Origin: Liolophura sinensis
Taxonomy: Eukaryota; Mollusca; Polyplacophora; Chitonida; Chitonidae
Direction: 5' to 3'
Assembly: GCF_032854445.1 (NCBI RefSeq)
Contig: NC_088295.1
Location: 9,471,385 to 9,535,384, forward strand
Length of the DNA: 64,000 bases
The notes under the pieces were generated by a model, which had not been told where the DNA came from, did no database searches, and was given only the letters and a program-made list of their open reading frames with translations. The number at the start of each line of letters is the position of its first letter. The stretch's first letter is position 1. A program made the position numbers and the translations under genes. Positions 18,320-29,050 of this stretch are shown piece after piece.

Positions 18320-18759
18320 TGTTACACAGAAGTCCATTTCTCCGTTTGAATTGCCGTATTCAATGGAAATTGTGGCAGAAAGAAAACATTGGCTTCACGC
18401 TGTAATATCACTGTAACATAAAAACACAAGTGTCAGTTCTGATTTTTGTGCGGAATATTTACAGTCATCATGTTTTTACAGTGTATAAAAATCTTACAAT
18501 GTGATAACTCTAAACACAGTATTGCTTTATGCACTGACTGCGGTAGAGAAGTACCATATTACTTGCATACATCTACTAGCAAATCGCTTCTTCAGCACCA
18601 CGATGTTTAGGCGAGTTGGTTTATAGTGAGTGTCCGTGCTTCGTTGCAAAGCAGAGACCGAATTGACTAGTGGCGCCCTCACGGGCTGCTAACAATATGG
18701 TAAAGGGAGATAACGCATATACAATTTATACTGTGGAAAAAGACGTCCCTGCGGCTACA
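18320..18759 (-). repeat. 5' LTR of the gypsy element
   Basis: It begins TGTTACACAG and ends GGCTACA on the plus strand, giving the usual TG...CA ends. It is homologous to 13280-13701. The minus-strand bases beyond 18320 do not start with the usual TGG primer-binding site, which suggests a small deletion at the LTR/gag border. Confidence 0.85.
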
Positions 18760-18783
18760 AGCATATATTTCTATATACACAAT

Positions 18784-19018
18784 TTCATCATTTATTTGAT
18801 TAGTGTTTTACGCCATACTCAAGAATATTTCACTTACACGACGACGGCCAGCATTATGGTGGGATGAAACCGGGCTAAGCCTGGGGGTAACGCACAACGT
18901 ATGATAGAAGACAAATCCAGGATGAGCTAGACATAAAATCTCAGCGACCGCATTGGTGAGAGGCTCCGGCGTCATAACCCCGCCGTGGAGCACAAAGCAA
19001 CTCAGCCACCGTAGCCCC
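18784..19018 (-). mobile_element. tRNA-derived SINE, diverged; ancestral to both inverted-repeat arms
   Basis: Body (GTGTTTTACGCC...) and partly rebuilt head ending in ...GTAGCCCC. The copy at 23254-23505 sits at the mirror position in arm 2, with the same flank (TGCAGAAGAT(T/G)GAT / CTTTACCAAAC). This insertion therefore predates the duplication or inversion that made the arms. Confidence 0.85.
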
Positions 19019-19087
19019 TCATATATGCAGAAGATTGATGCCTTTACCAAACACAGCGGTATTTAAAGGCTTATAAAATACATGTAC

Positions 19088-21691
19088 ATCTATATGTGTA
19101 TAGAACTTGGACAAATACTTGTCTTTCATCAAAACAATAATCTGGAATTCAGCTTTTTTTCTATAGTAATATTATACATGTAGTATGTTTCCCAAGATAT
19201 AAACAACAAGCAGGGTATTACCCAGCAATAGGGTTGGTTTATATTAGCGTGTATATTAAACTACACTGTGCATGCTTAGGGAAAGAAAACACACATTGAA
19301 TCCATACACCTGATAATGTGGGAGAGGTGTGGAGTGTGTCCACACATGCATGCAGTGTAGAATCAACACCTCTCCATGTCACATGCAAGAAGACAATAAA
19401 CAAAGCTTCAGTCAACAAGACAGCATCATAGATTTAAACGGTTAGGGTCTTCACAAAGAATTCACTGCATGCGTTCACACGTACAGAAAACTTCAGCATA
19501 TTTTCTCAACTAAAGATTAAAAGTGGAGAAAACATAAAAATTATGCAATTACACAAGCTCAGGTGAAAGAGTGCGAGAAGCTAGTTGTAAGTGTGGTCTT
19601 CAACATTTTTTTGATTTTTGTTTACAGAGACAAAGGCACTTGAAAAAAGTCTTTGTATGGTTGGCATTTGGGACCATCTCTTTGTACATATTGTCTTTGT
19701 ATAATAATGTTATAAATGAGAATGTAACATATGTTTAATAAATATATTTACACAAGAGTTTTCAGGTAACAAGTGTGTTCAACCGGGATTTTTATCATAT
19801 TAATGTTTTTAGTATATTCATAAATATTATCATAATTCCCGTTAATTTTCGGTTTATTGGAGTATAAAGGCAAAACTATGACGATTTGGATTGCGCCTTA
19901 CAAAACGTCATTTCAGGAAAATTAAATTATTCGACAACGTGTGTGGAAAATTTCATAGCATTATGTTGGCAAATCCGTGATAAATTAAAGTATTTCACCA
20001 CACTGTGACAACTTTCTGAAAAATAAAGAAATACAAGAGCAAATATTCTGGAGGAGCCTCGTGCATAACAAACTTTGTTAGTAATTCGTTGGCAAATTAA
20101 TTTTACTCAAGTATTCAACCCCTCCCTTCCAGGCAAATTGTGAACAGATCAACATACTTCTGTACAAAGATTTTCAAAATTATAATGCTCCCTAAAAGTG
20201 TTAATTGATGTTTTATCATGACAGGTCTGTGTAAAACCTATTGGAATGCTTTTATACAGCCCTCCCCTGATGCCACAATGGGGGGGTTACTTGTGGCTTA
20301 CAGTTTACAGTCAAATGTTAGCAGGAGGCAATAAACATTTAGCAGAGGCATGTGAGCCCACAGCAGCTAATCCCCCTCACTGAGTTAATCCCTCTAATTT
20401 GAGGGAACTAAGAAAACATGACTCTCTTTGTTCACAACAAGTTATACATTTTGTCAAATTCAGCATCATTCTTTGGGATTCTGTTAAACCGCTAAATTTC
20501 TTTTTCATGTAATATTTACTTAAATGTGTCTCTTTTATATAAAACTTGGATATAACGTTATATGGCCGAATCTTTGCGGTCTAGTCAATATATTTGTTGT
20601 TCATAACCTAATGTTTTTTACTACACGTTTTCTTGGTTTGGGTTTTGTAATAGTATTTGTTTATAAAATCAACATGTAAGCTTGGAAATGGTAATTTTTG
20701 AAAGATTTTCATTTCAAAAGTGCAGTACATATATTAATTGTTATATATTTTCCATTTCATTTTCTGTGCATGTCATGAATTTTACCTTGGCATGCGCATA
20801 AAAATTACATCTTTCACTATCATTCGTGAATCCGCGTATTACATCTACATATACAGTTTGCATTCCTGGCTCTGAGTATACAGTTATCTGCCATCGACAG
20901 CATTTATACATTTGTATTATTACAATGAAAATGTTACGTTGCTGTTCACGCATGTAAGTGTTTACCAGCTATGGCATTTATCTATCTTGTTTCCAAAAGT
21001 CTTTTTCTTTATTTTTATGGTTTTATTTCACAAGCTGGGGAAAGAAGCTCCTTTAGCTATGTTTCTCAGCTTGAACTACTTGTCAAATTACTATTTTGGT
21101 AAAAAAAATACAACGCGGCCAATTTGGGGTAGGAAGCTTAAAATCAGAGCAGAGGAATGTTTCAATTCCTTCTGATTAGTTGGAAACTCCTCACAAAGTG
21201 ATTAATTCAGACAAAATAGTTAACTTTCTATTAGTAAAAATTAGTCACAAAAGTCAGTTTAAGCAATAAACAGGGTGTGAAAGCTTTAGAAACCGTAAAT
21301 GAAAATGCTAATGCAGGTGATAAAACTATTGAGAGAAATGTCAATGTGGAAAATATAGAAAATCATCCACCTAATGATATCGTCTCAAAAAAACATCAGC
21401 CAGACGGCTATGGCAAAATCTGTTGTTGTTGTTCCGTCGTCAAAGGCCTTTATGATCGAAGGCAATGGAGGCAAAAAAAAACACCTCACAACTTTATCCC
21501 AAACCATACTGCCAGTGTCCCTCAATAACTCACTGTTACCATTTTAAACCTTTTAAAATGAGTGTAGGTGATAAAACTGTATCAACTAAGTCCAACTAGA
21601 TGACTTTACGGCAGCTAACAAGAAATAGCCAGGAATAATAAATATGTGTTATTTTTAACCCTTCAGGATAAATTCACTATAGAAAATAAGC
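19088..21691. other. Spacer between inverted-repeat arms, left part, no recognised gene
   Basis: A+T-rich. A hairpin-capable pair, GGAGAGGTGT (19321-19330) and ACACCTCTCC (19366-19375), is the only clear structure. Short frames at 20912-21175 and 21277-21528 show no recognisable domain. Confidence 0.5.
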
Positions 21692-22223
21692 AGGTTTTAA
21701 AGGCGGACATAATGCTCTTGCCCCAAATGATTTTGAGCTCACAATTCTGAGTTATCATTCTGAAATAATGAAGTTTACACCAGCTCCATCTGTACAAATC
21801 CATCACACTGAAGCTTTCCACTGAGTGACGAGTATAAATGACGAAAAAAATGAGCGCATTTATCTTCTGGACAGTAAACTGAGAGACCCGAAAACTATCC
21901 CTGGATGTGTAAACATGCAGCTATCTGCAGTATACGGCCAAAGTAGAAACAATTTCATAATAAAATTACCTGAAATACAACAGCAAACAAATGGAATAGA
22001 TTGTGGATTATTTGCCTTGGTAAATATGGTTGAACTTTGTTTCCTTAGGTACGTAGCAAATGTCGCTTATTTTTACCGCCCTTCTAAACTATGCATTCAT
22101 CGGATTAGTTGCATCGAAAACGGTACGGTTGGACTTTTTCCAAAATTAGGGGCCACTGAATCACGTTTTGAGCCAATATATCATACCGTTAAAACACGTG
22201 CGTTTGCAGCTGTCGCAGACTAG
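21692..22223 (+). pseudogene. C48/Ulp1-like cysteine protease fragment with a stop at the catalytic His motif
   Basis: One frame runs from about 21692 (GGHNALAPNDFELTILSYHS) through VQIHHTEAFH to a TGA at 21822-21824, and then on to 22223. In Ulp1-like folds the catalytic His lies in an H-W motif; here the Trp codon is the likely victim of the TGG to TGA change. The Asp (LLDSK), the oxyanion Gln and the catalytic Cys (QQTNGIDCGLFALVN) follow in the right order. Such protease domains occur in several animal DNA transposons as well as in host SUMO proteases. The setting between inverted arms favours a transposon origin. No transposase core is visible, so the class stays open. Confidence 0.72.
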
Positions 22224-22965
22224 ATTTTGCTGAGAATATGATATGGTGCGATGTGACATCGGGATCTAAAATATGCAATATTTGGCGACACTTGACGTGC
22301 GCCAAATTAAACTCGCGTAGAATTCCTCATAAGTGGTTTTGTCAAGATCATATTTGTGGAAATTTGGACCAATAAATCCAAATACATTTGATTAAATGTT
22401 TCGGTCCAAAAAACACGGAAGAATAAGATGAAAATTAAATCGAATTTATCTTTTTCAATGCATGAGCATCTACATGTTATATAGACGGGTATCAGTATGA
22501 AAAAATTAAGTGATTATTTAAATAATAGTTATAAACGGCTATAGAAGAGTTTATAGAAGAGTTAGGGTGGGGATGAGGCTGGGGAATTAAGTATGGTAGA
22601 ACAATGTGTAGCTGGAGTATCGTTAATACTTGGCTTAAATACTTATCAGGGTGTGCCGTTTGTGATCAGTGATAAAGTGCTAACTGGGTACTTGGGTACT
22701 TAAGCCGCGCAACACCTCCCCCTTTCACACCCCCTCCCAACAGTACACACTGCCAGTAAGCACAAAGACTGGGTCCAGATAATAGTCAATAATATTTTTT
22801 TTATCATTTCACGCAAGCATTAATACAGAGTCCCTTGCGAACATATCTATGTTTTTGAAAGTATTTTAGTAGCAGTTCAATAATAAAATAGGAAAAACAG
22901 TCTAGTTATTTATAGAAACAAAAAAATACAAACTTAGATTTACTGGCCGAATAAATTGTGCTGTT
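22224..22965. other. Spacer, right part, no recognised gene
   Basis: A+T-rich single-copy-looking DNA. A C-rich patch (about 22708-22740) is the only compositional feature. Confidence 0.45.
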
Positions 22966-23172
22966 TTTATTTATTTATTTGATTGGTGTTTTACGCAGTA
23001 CTCAAGAATATTTCAATTATTCGACGGAGCCCGGGGGAAGCCCATGACCATCTGCAAGTTGCTGAAAAAACGTCCCACGTGCGACCAAACAAAAACCCAG
23101 CATGAGCTGGACTTGAACTCACAACGACCTCAAGGGTGAGATGCTCCAGGGTCATTGCACCGCACTGAGTTG
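22966..23172 (-). mobile_element. tRNA-derived SINE, head partly lost
   Basis: It starts with the (ATTT)n tail complement and GATTGGTGTTTTACGCAGTA and ends near the B-box region and part of the A-box side. About 25 bp are missing in the body (after CGACGG). It abuts the inner end of arm 2. Confidence 0.8.
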
Positions 23173-23253
23173 AAAAGAAAAAAACATACATGTAATTTAT
23201 AAGCCTTTAAATACCGCTTTGTTTGGTAAAGGGATCCATCTTCTGTATATATG

Positions 23254-23505
23254 CGGGGCTTCGGTGGCTGAATTTGCTTTGTACTCCAGAGTGGCCGTGT
23301 GACCTAGGAACCTCTCACCAATGCAGTCGCTGTAAGTTCATATCCAGCTCATACTGGCTTTGCCTTCCGCCGTACGTGGCAACATCTGCCAGCAGTTGGA
23401 TAGTTGTGGGTTTCCACTAGACAGCCTGGTTTCATCCCACCATAATGCTGGCCGCCGTCGTGTAAGTGACATGTTCTTGAGTACGGCGTATAACACCAAT
23501 GAAAA
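23254..23505 (+). mobile_element. tRNA-derived SINE in arm 2, counterpart of the copy at 18784
   Basis: Head GGGGCTTCGGTGGCTGA, B-box-like GTAAGTTCATATCCAG, body and end CGTATAACACCAATG followed by a run of A. It is strongly diverged from the consensus, in keeping with an old insertion. Confidence 0.85.
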
Positions 23506-23760
23506 AAAAAGTAAATCTCTGTATATAGAAATATATGCTTGTCTTCATAAATCTGTTATACCTGAAAATACACAAATATACTTTGAAATAAATTATTTGT
23601 CTTTGAAAAAATATAATTTGTTCATATACAAAATAAATTCTATAAATGTTCTTTCAGATATATACGTGTTGAAGCGGTTAATATTCACTTATCTCTTAAT
23701 TGGAAATATTGACAAAACTATTTCACAAAACAAAACAAATTAACAAGCTGTCTCTTTTTC

Positions 23761-23763
<3 letters not shown>

Positions 23764-23838
<75 letters not shown>
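23764..23838. repeat. (AT)n microsatellite, about 37 units
   Basis: An uninterrupted alternating AT run in arm 2. The matching place in arm 1 (about 12990-13003) has only a few AT steps, so it expanded after the arms separated. Confidence 0.98.
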
Positions 23839-23841
<3 letters not shown>

Positions 23842-24463
23842 TAGCCATTTTGACATTTATGTATCTGAAAGTATGTTAATCATAGGAATCATATACATAG
23901 GCATTGATATATACATGTACAAAAATGACGATTACTTGTACTGTACTTAATATATTCAAATATGGTAGCATCTCCACGGCACACATTGTTTAAGATTAAC
24001 TGATGCATACATTTATTTTAACTCAAACGAGAGACTTGGACTTGAACCGGAAAGTGACACTTTGATTTTGTTAACTCTTTATATAGCCATATTAAACCTT
24101 CTTAAATCAATATTGAACGACCAGTTATATATTTTGTATGCGTTCTCATAATCTGTGCATTAAAATCAAATGTAACCTTGTAACCTTGGCGTAATTGGGC
24201 CGTCTCGACCGTCTTTAGAAGTTTGGACATTTCTTGGCAAATAATGGTCAAATTTTAACATAAAAGGAGGGTATAGACAGGCTAAATCAAACTACGCACG
24301 CAGGAAGCGGTTTTATATCGATTTGCCTCGTTCATATACCCTAAATAGGCAGGCCATCAGGCCGTCAGGCCTTCAGGTAGACTGTCTTTGAGGCCTTTAC
24401 CAAATCTATAGAGACTAAATGGGACATAATAGTTGTGTTTAATACGATGTAACTGAGAAAACC

Positions 24464-25037
24464 AATAACAAACAAACCATGTATAGGCATGACACAGTCT
24501 ATCCACTACAGCGCTCTCAGGGAAATAAACAAACCATGTATAGGCACGACTCAGTCTATCCACTACAGCGCTCTCAGGGAAATAAACAAACCATGTATGG
24601 GCACGACACAGTCTATCCACTAGAGCGCTCTCAGGGAAATAAACAAACCATGTATAGGCATGACACAGTCTATCCACTACAGCGCTCTCAGGAAAATAAA
24701 CAAACCATGTATGGGCATGACACAGTCTATCCACTAGAGCGCTCTCAGGGAAATAAACAAACCATGTATAGGCATGACACAGTCTATCCACTACAGCGCT
24801 CTCAGGGAAATAAACAAACCATGTATGGGCACGACACAGTCTATCCACTAGAGCGCTCTCAGGGAAATAAACAAACCATGTATAGGCATGACACAGTCTA
24901 TCCACTACAGCGCTCTCAGGAAAATAAACAAACCATGTATGGGCACGACACAGTCTATCCACTAGAGCGCTCTCAGGGAAATAAACAAACCATGTATGGG
25001 CATGACACAGTCTATCCACTACAGCTCTCTCAGGGAA
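24464..25037. repeat. 57-bp minisatellite, 10 copies with a 114-bp higher-order period
   Basis: The unit starts ATGTATAGGCATGACACAG and recurs exactly every 57 bp (24479 ... 24992). Two variants, TATAGG/CTACAG and TATGGG/CTAGAG, largely alternate. Because 57 is a multiple of three, long open frames appear on both strands; these are not genes. The array begins about 55 bp outside the end of arm 2. Confidence 0.97.
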
Positions 25038-26965
25038 GGCTTTATTTGCCCATGACGACCACCAGTGGATGTGCGGACATCTTTCGGCCAAACTTGACCA
25101 TTCTTCATTATTGCCCGTCTAACCCAAGCGACTCCGGCCGATGACAAGTTAGACTGCTTGAGAGTTTTAAATCCTTGTTTGGTCAAGTGACTGCATCTAT
25201 TTCTGGAATATGGGGCCGATGCTTGATTAGCTGACCAGGTCCTTTTCAATTATGCGTGGTAACTCTGGCATGACTTGGTATCCTTAAATTAGATGGTTTG
25301 GATTGTACTATGAAATGGCTTATCCCTAATGACAGATCCTTTAACTTGATGCCGAACACTAGGAAATGATCATAGATGGACGCTCAAGCATGTGATAATT
25401 GTGGTTTACAGACGCATGTGAACTTTATTTCAAACCGTTCTAGACTAAGCTAACCAACCAGCCCATAGTAACAACCCAATTATGAACTAAATCCAGAATA
25501 TGTCGTGAGTTAAAAACATACGAACACATAGCTCAAAAACGGTTACAGTTAGTTCCATCTCAAAAGTAGACTTACTTTGTGGCTTCTTAAAGAGTCTATG
25601 GACCTTTTTTAAAGTTGCCAAAGGATGCAATTTTTCCATTTGGTAAGAAAATTATATATCTTTAATTTTAAAAGTTGCAAAACTTTTAGCCAGGGCTAAT
25701 TTTTCATAGATGATTGTTGGGCCGGTAAAATACTGTGCTCTATCGCATCTCGAAACATAGAAAACACTTCTCTCAGATAAATGATATAGACAGTCAACAC
25801 AACTCTCGTGCTGTGGAGATTTGTGAATAGTCATGATAGAACACTGGCATGGACAAACATGTTATAACAGCCTGCCGATTACTCCACGTGGAAGCTAACG
25901 ATATTAAAGGCTACTAGTTCTCCATAAAATAAACCAGGGGATGTAACTAAAAGGTTTTTCTATTAAACGACATTTTCTTACAAATGTTTCTTGTGGTCGT
26001 CATCGTAAGGCTATTATAATAATGTCATTACAGTGAACGATAACCATGTGACGGCCAGATGCGAGGCGACATGGCCGAGACTCGAGAGAAATTAACTATA
26101 AGCCTAATTTCCATAAACTACACATGAGCCTTAATGTACCCCATGGCTATTAATCGGGCAGCCAAGTTAGAGTATTCCCAACTCGATTTTCCCTGGTTTC
26201 TACAATCAATACAAACACTGTCACCCGCCATTTTACGTCTGTACAACAAAAGCGCCAACAAGTCAGCCTGTGTTAAGTATGACTATGGGACGCCCATTCA
26301 TGCCATTACCTTTAATAATTTTATGTCAGTTTATTTCCTTTCGTAAAGCATTTTGTCTTTGTACACTATTTTTGATGACTCCTAAAGACAAGCATCTGCT
26401 AGTGCTGTTTTAATACCACACCACGTTTGTTTTCTCCTGCTGATACAAGACATTGATGTGCCAAAACATAAATTACAACAAACTACTTTAGGCACAAACA
26501 AGCGCCTTTCACACATATTAATTGAGTCAACTAAAGAAAGTTTTGGACCGAAACACAGCGTTCAGGAGGAACACTGGATAAAGACAGTTTCCTTGAAAGA
26601 GCAACAAAGGGCTTCACCAAAAACAAAAAAAAATTATTTAGATTTTCAGAATCAAATTTCAGCTTCAATCCAAAGGAAACACCACGGCATACCATACTCC
26701 CTGCTTAGAATGGTTATTTTCACCTGCAACACATAACGGATGTCAATCCCAGTTATAATACGTGGAAGTGTATCAGTGTAACAGTGTATCAGCAAAAACA
26801 ATGCAACGCATAGATGTATCTATTATGAGTCTCCGCGCTGAAGAGAATAGGCCCTAACTGTTCAAAGACAAACTTGCCATTAATTGCGACTAATATCGTT
26901 TAAAACATTTTAAGGACTTTGAACCAGCTAAGATAAAACCCCTACATTCAAATCATATCAGTGGA
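25038..26965. other. No recognised gene
   Basis: A+T-rich DNA with short frames only; the longest (26458-26736, 92 codons) has no recognisable domain and low-complexity composition. No repeat structure seen. Confidence 0.5.
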
Positions 26966-27025
26966 ATATCCTTGAGTACGATGTGAAACTCCAATCAGAT
27001 AAATAAACGAACAAATAAACAAACA
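26966..27025 (+). mobile_element. SINE 3'-end remnant
   Basis: CTTGAGTACGATGTGAAACT followed by AATAAA-type tail resembles the SINE end CTTGAGTACGGCGTAAAACA. It is placed directly before the 29-bp array. Confidence 0.6.
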
Positions 27026-27039
27026 TACACGCAGAGCCA

Positions 27040-28930
27040 AATTCAGGTATCATCTATACGTTCTACACATGTAGAACCAAGATCAAGTATAATACACGTG
27101 TAGATCCAAGGTCAGGCATCATACACATGTAGTACCAAGGTCAGGTATCCTACAAATGTGGAACCAAGGTCAGGTATAAAACATATGTAGATCCAAGTTC
27201 AGGTACCACATACATGTAGAACCAAGATCAGGTATCATACACATGTAGAACCAAGGTCAGGTATCATACACATGTGGAACCAAGTTCAGGTTTCACACAC
27301 ATGCAGAATCAAGGTCAGGTATCACACACATGTAGAGCCAAGGTCAGGCATCATACACATGTAGAACCAAGGTCAGGTATCATACACATGTGGAACCAAG
27401 GTCAGGTTTCACAAACATGCAGAATCAAGGTCAGGTACCACACACATGTAGAACCAAGATCAGGTATAATACACATGTAGAACCAAGGTCAGGTATCATA
27501 CACATGTGGAACCAAGGTCAGGTATCACAAACATGCAGAATCAAGGTCAGGTACCACACACATGTAGAACCAAGATCAGGTATCACAAACAGGTAGAACC
27601 AAGGTCAGGCATCATACACATGTACAACCAAGGTCAGGTATCATACACATGTGGAACCAAGATCAGGTATAACACACATGTAGAACCAAGGTCAGGTATC
27701 ATACACATGTGGAACCAAGATCAGGTATAACACACATGTAGAACCAAGGTCAGGTATCATACACATGTGGAACCAAGGTCAGGTATCACAAACAGGTAGA
27801 ACCAAGGTCAGGCATCATACACATGTACAACCAAGGTCAGGTATCATACACATGTGGAACCAAGGTCAGGTATCATACACATGTGGAACCAAGGTCAGGT
27901 ATCATACACATGTGGAACCAAGGTCAGGTATCACACACATGTACAACCAAGGTCAGGTATCACACACATGTGGAACCAAGGTCAGGTACAACACACATGT
28001 AGTTCCAAGTTCAGGTATCATACACATGTAGAACCAAGATCAGGTATAACACACATGTGGAACCAAGGTCAGGTATCATACACATGTGGAACCAAGGTCA
28101 GGTATCACACACATGCAGAACCAAGATCAGGTATCTCACACTTTCAGAACCAAGTTCAGGTATCACACACATGTAGAACCAATGCCAGGTATAACACACA
28201 TCTAGAACTAGTGTTAGATATCACACACATGTAGAACCAATGTTAGATATCACACACATGTAGAACCGGCGTTACATATCACACACATGTAGAACCAGTG
28301 TTAGATATCACACACATCTAGAACCAATGTTAGATATCACACACATGTAGAACCAATGTTAGATATCACACACATGTAGAACCAATGTTAGATATCACAC
28401 ACATGTAGAACCGGCGTTATATATTACACACATGTAGAACCAGTGTTAGATATCACACACATGTAGAACCAATGTTAGATATCACACACATGTAGAACCA
28501 GTGTTAGATATCACACACATGTAGAACCAATGTTAGATATCACACACATGTAGAACCAGTGTTAGATATCACAAACATGTAGAACCAATGTTAGATATCA
28601 CACACATGTAGAACCGGCGTTAGATATCACACACATGTAGAACCAGTGTTAGATATCACACACATCTAGAACCAATGTTAGATATCACACACATGTAGAA
28701 CCGGCGTTAGATATCACACACATGTAGAACCAGTGTTAGATATCACACACATGTAGAACCAGTGTTAAATATCGCACACATGTAGAACCGGCGTTAGATA
28801 TCACACACATGTAGAACCAGTATTAGATATCACATACATCTAGAACCAATGTTAGGTATCACACACATTTAAAGCCACTGTTTGATATCACCCACATGTA
28901 GATCCAACCTCAAGTATCACATACATACAC
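27040..28930. repeat. 29-bp minisatellite, about 62 copies in two zones
   Basis: Unit CATACACATGTGGAACCAAG plus GTCAGGTAT. Up to about 28190 the copies carry GGTCAGGTAT; from there to about 28870 they carry TGTTAGATAT with GGCGTTAGATAT variants. 29 is not a multiple of three, yet stop-free frames arise because three units make 87 bp; the apparent proteins (MEPRSGI..., MWNQGQV...) are not genes. Confidence 0.97.
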
Positions 28931-28954
28931 AACCAAAATCCTTCACCCTCGGAC

Positions 28955-29050
28955 GCTGCCCGGTGTCTTCCCAGAATAATGCTGATCGCTGTCACACAAG
29001 AAATCCTTGAGTACGACGTGAAACTACAATGAAATAAATGAATGAAAAAA
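28955..29050 (+). mobile_element. SINE 3'-end remnant after the 29-bp array
   Basis: TTCCCAGAATAATGCTGATC resembles the body, then CTTGAGTACGACGTGAAACT and an AATAAATGAATG tail. The sequence after it (about 29075-29105) again resembles the sequence that follows the remnant at 26966. Confidence 0.65.

Larger units (their letters stand above)
13244..18759 (-). mobile_element. Ty3/gypsy LTR retrotransposon, degenerate
   Basis: Direct repeats at both ends and, on the minus strand from right to left, a zinc knuckle, aspartic protease, reverse transcriptase, RNase H and integrase. This pol order (PR-RT-RH-IN) is that of Ty3/gypsy (Metaviridae). Many frameshifts and stops interrupt all domains. It sits inside arm 1: the left flank ends ACAACCAT (13236-13243) and the right flank begins ACAAGCAT (18757), matching one continuous stretch in arm 2. 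The clade cannot be set by eye. Confidence 0.88.
11811..19087. repeat. Long inverted repeat, arm 1 (interrupted by SINE and gypsy insertions)
   Basis: Homologous on the opposite strand to 23179-24407. Conserved stretches are 11811-12030, 12300-12552, 12838-13243 and 18757-19087. Interruptions are a SINE (12553-12825), a Ty3/gypsy element (13244-18759), the palindrome and a roughly 270-bp block (about 12015-12300) not found in arm 2. The block holds a small GGGCCAC/GTGGCCC inverted pair (about 12170-12205) and no gene. Confidence 0.85.
23179..24407. repeat. Long inverted repeat, arm 2
   Basis: About 1.23 kb, read on the minus strand it matches arm 1 in order. Blocks include the one with TTGAACGACCAGTTATATA and the one with GTGTGCCGTGGAGATGCTAC, followed by the SINE shared by both arms. 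It carries an AT microsatellite expansion and lacks the second SINE and the gypsy element. Confidence 0.85.

Noticed and set aside
24357-25144. Long open frames of 244 and 221 codons on opposite strands
   Set aside because: Both result from the 57-bp repeat period being a multiple of three; composition simply repeats a 19-residue unit.
26458-26736. 92-codon frame as possible host exon
   Set aside because: Lys/Gln-rich low-complexity composition and no recognisable domain; no splice context that stands out.
27040-28930. 29-bp repeats resembling a CRISPR array
   Set aside because: The repeats are directly tandem without unique spacers, and the surroundings are eukaryotic with SINEs. It is a minisatellite.
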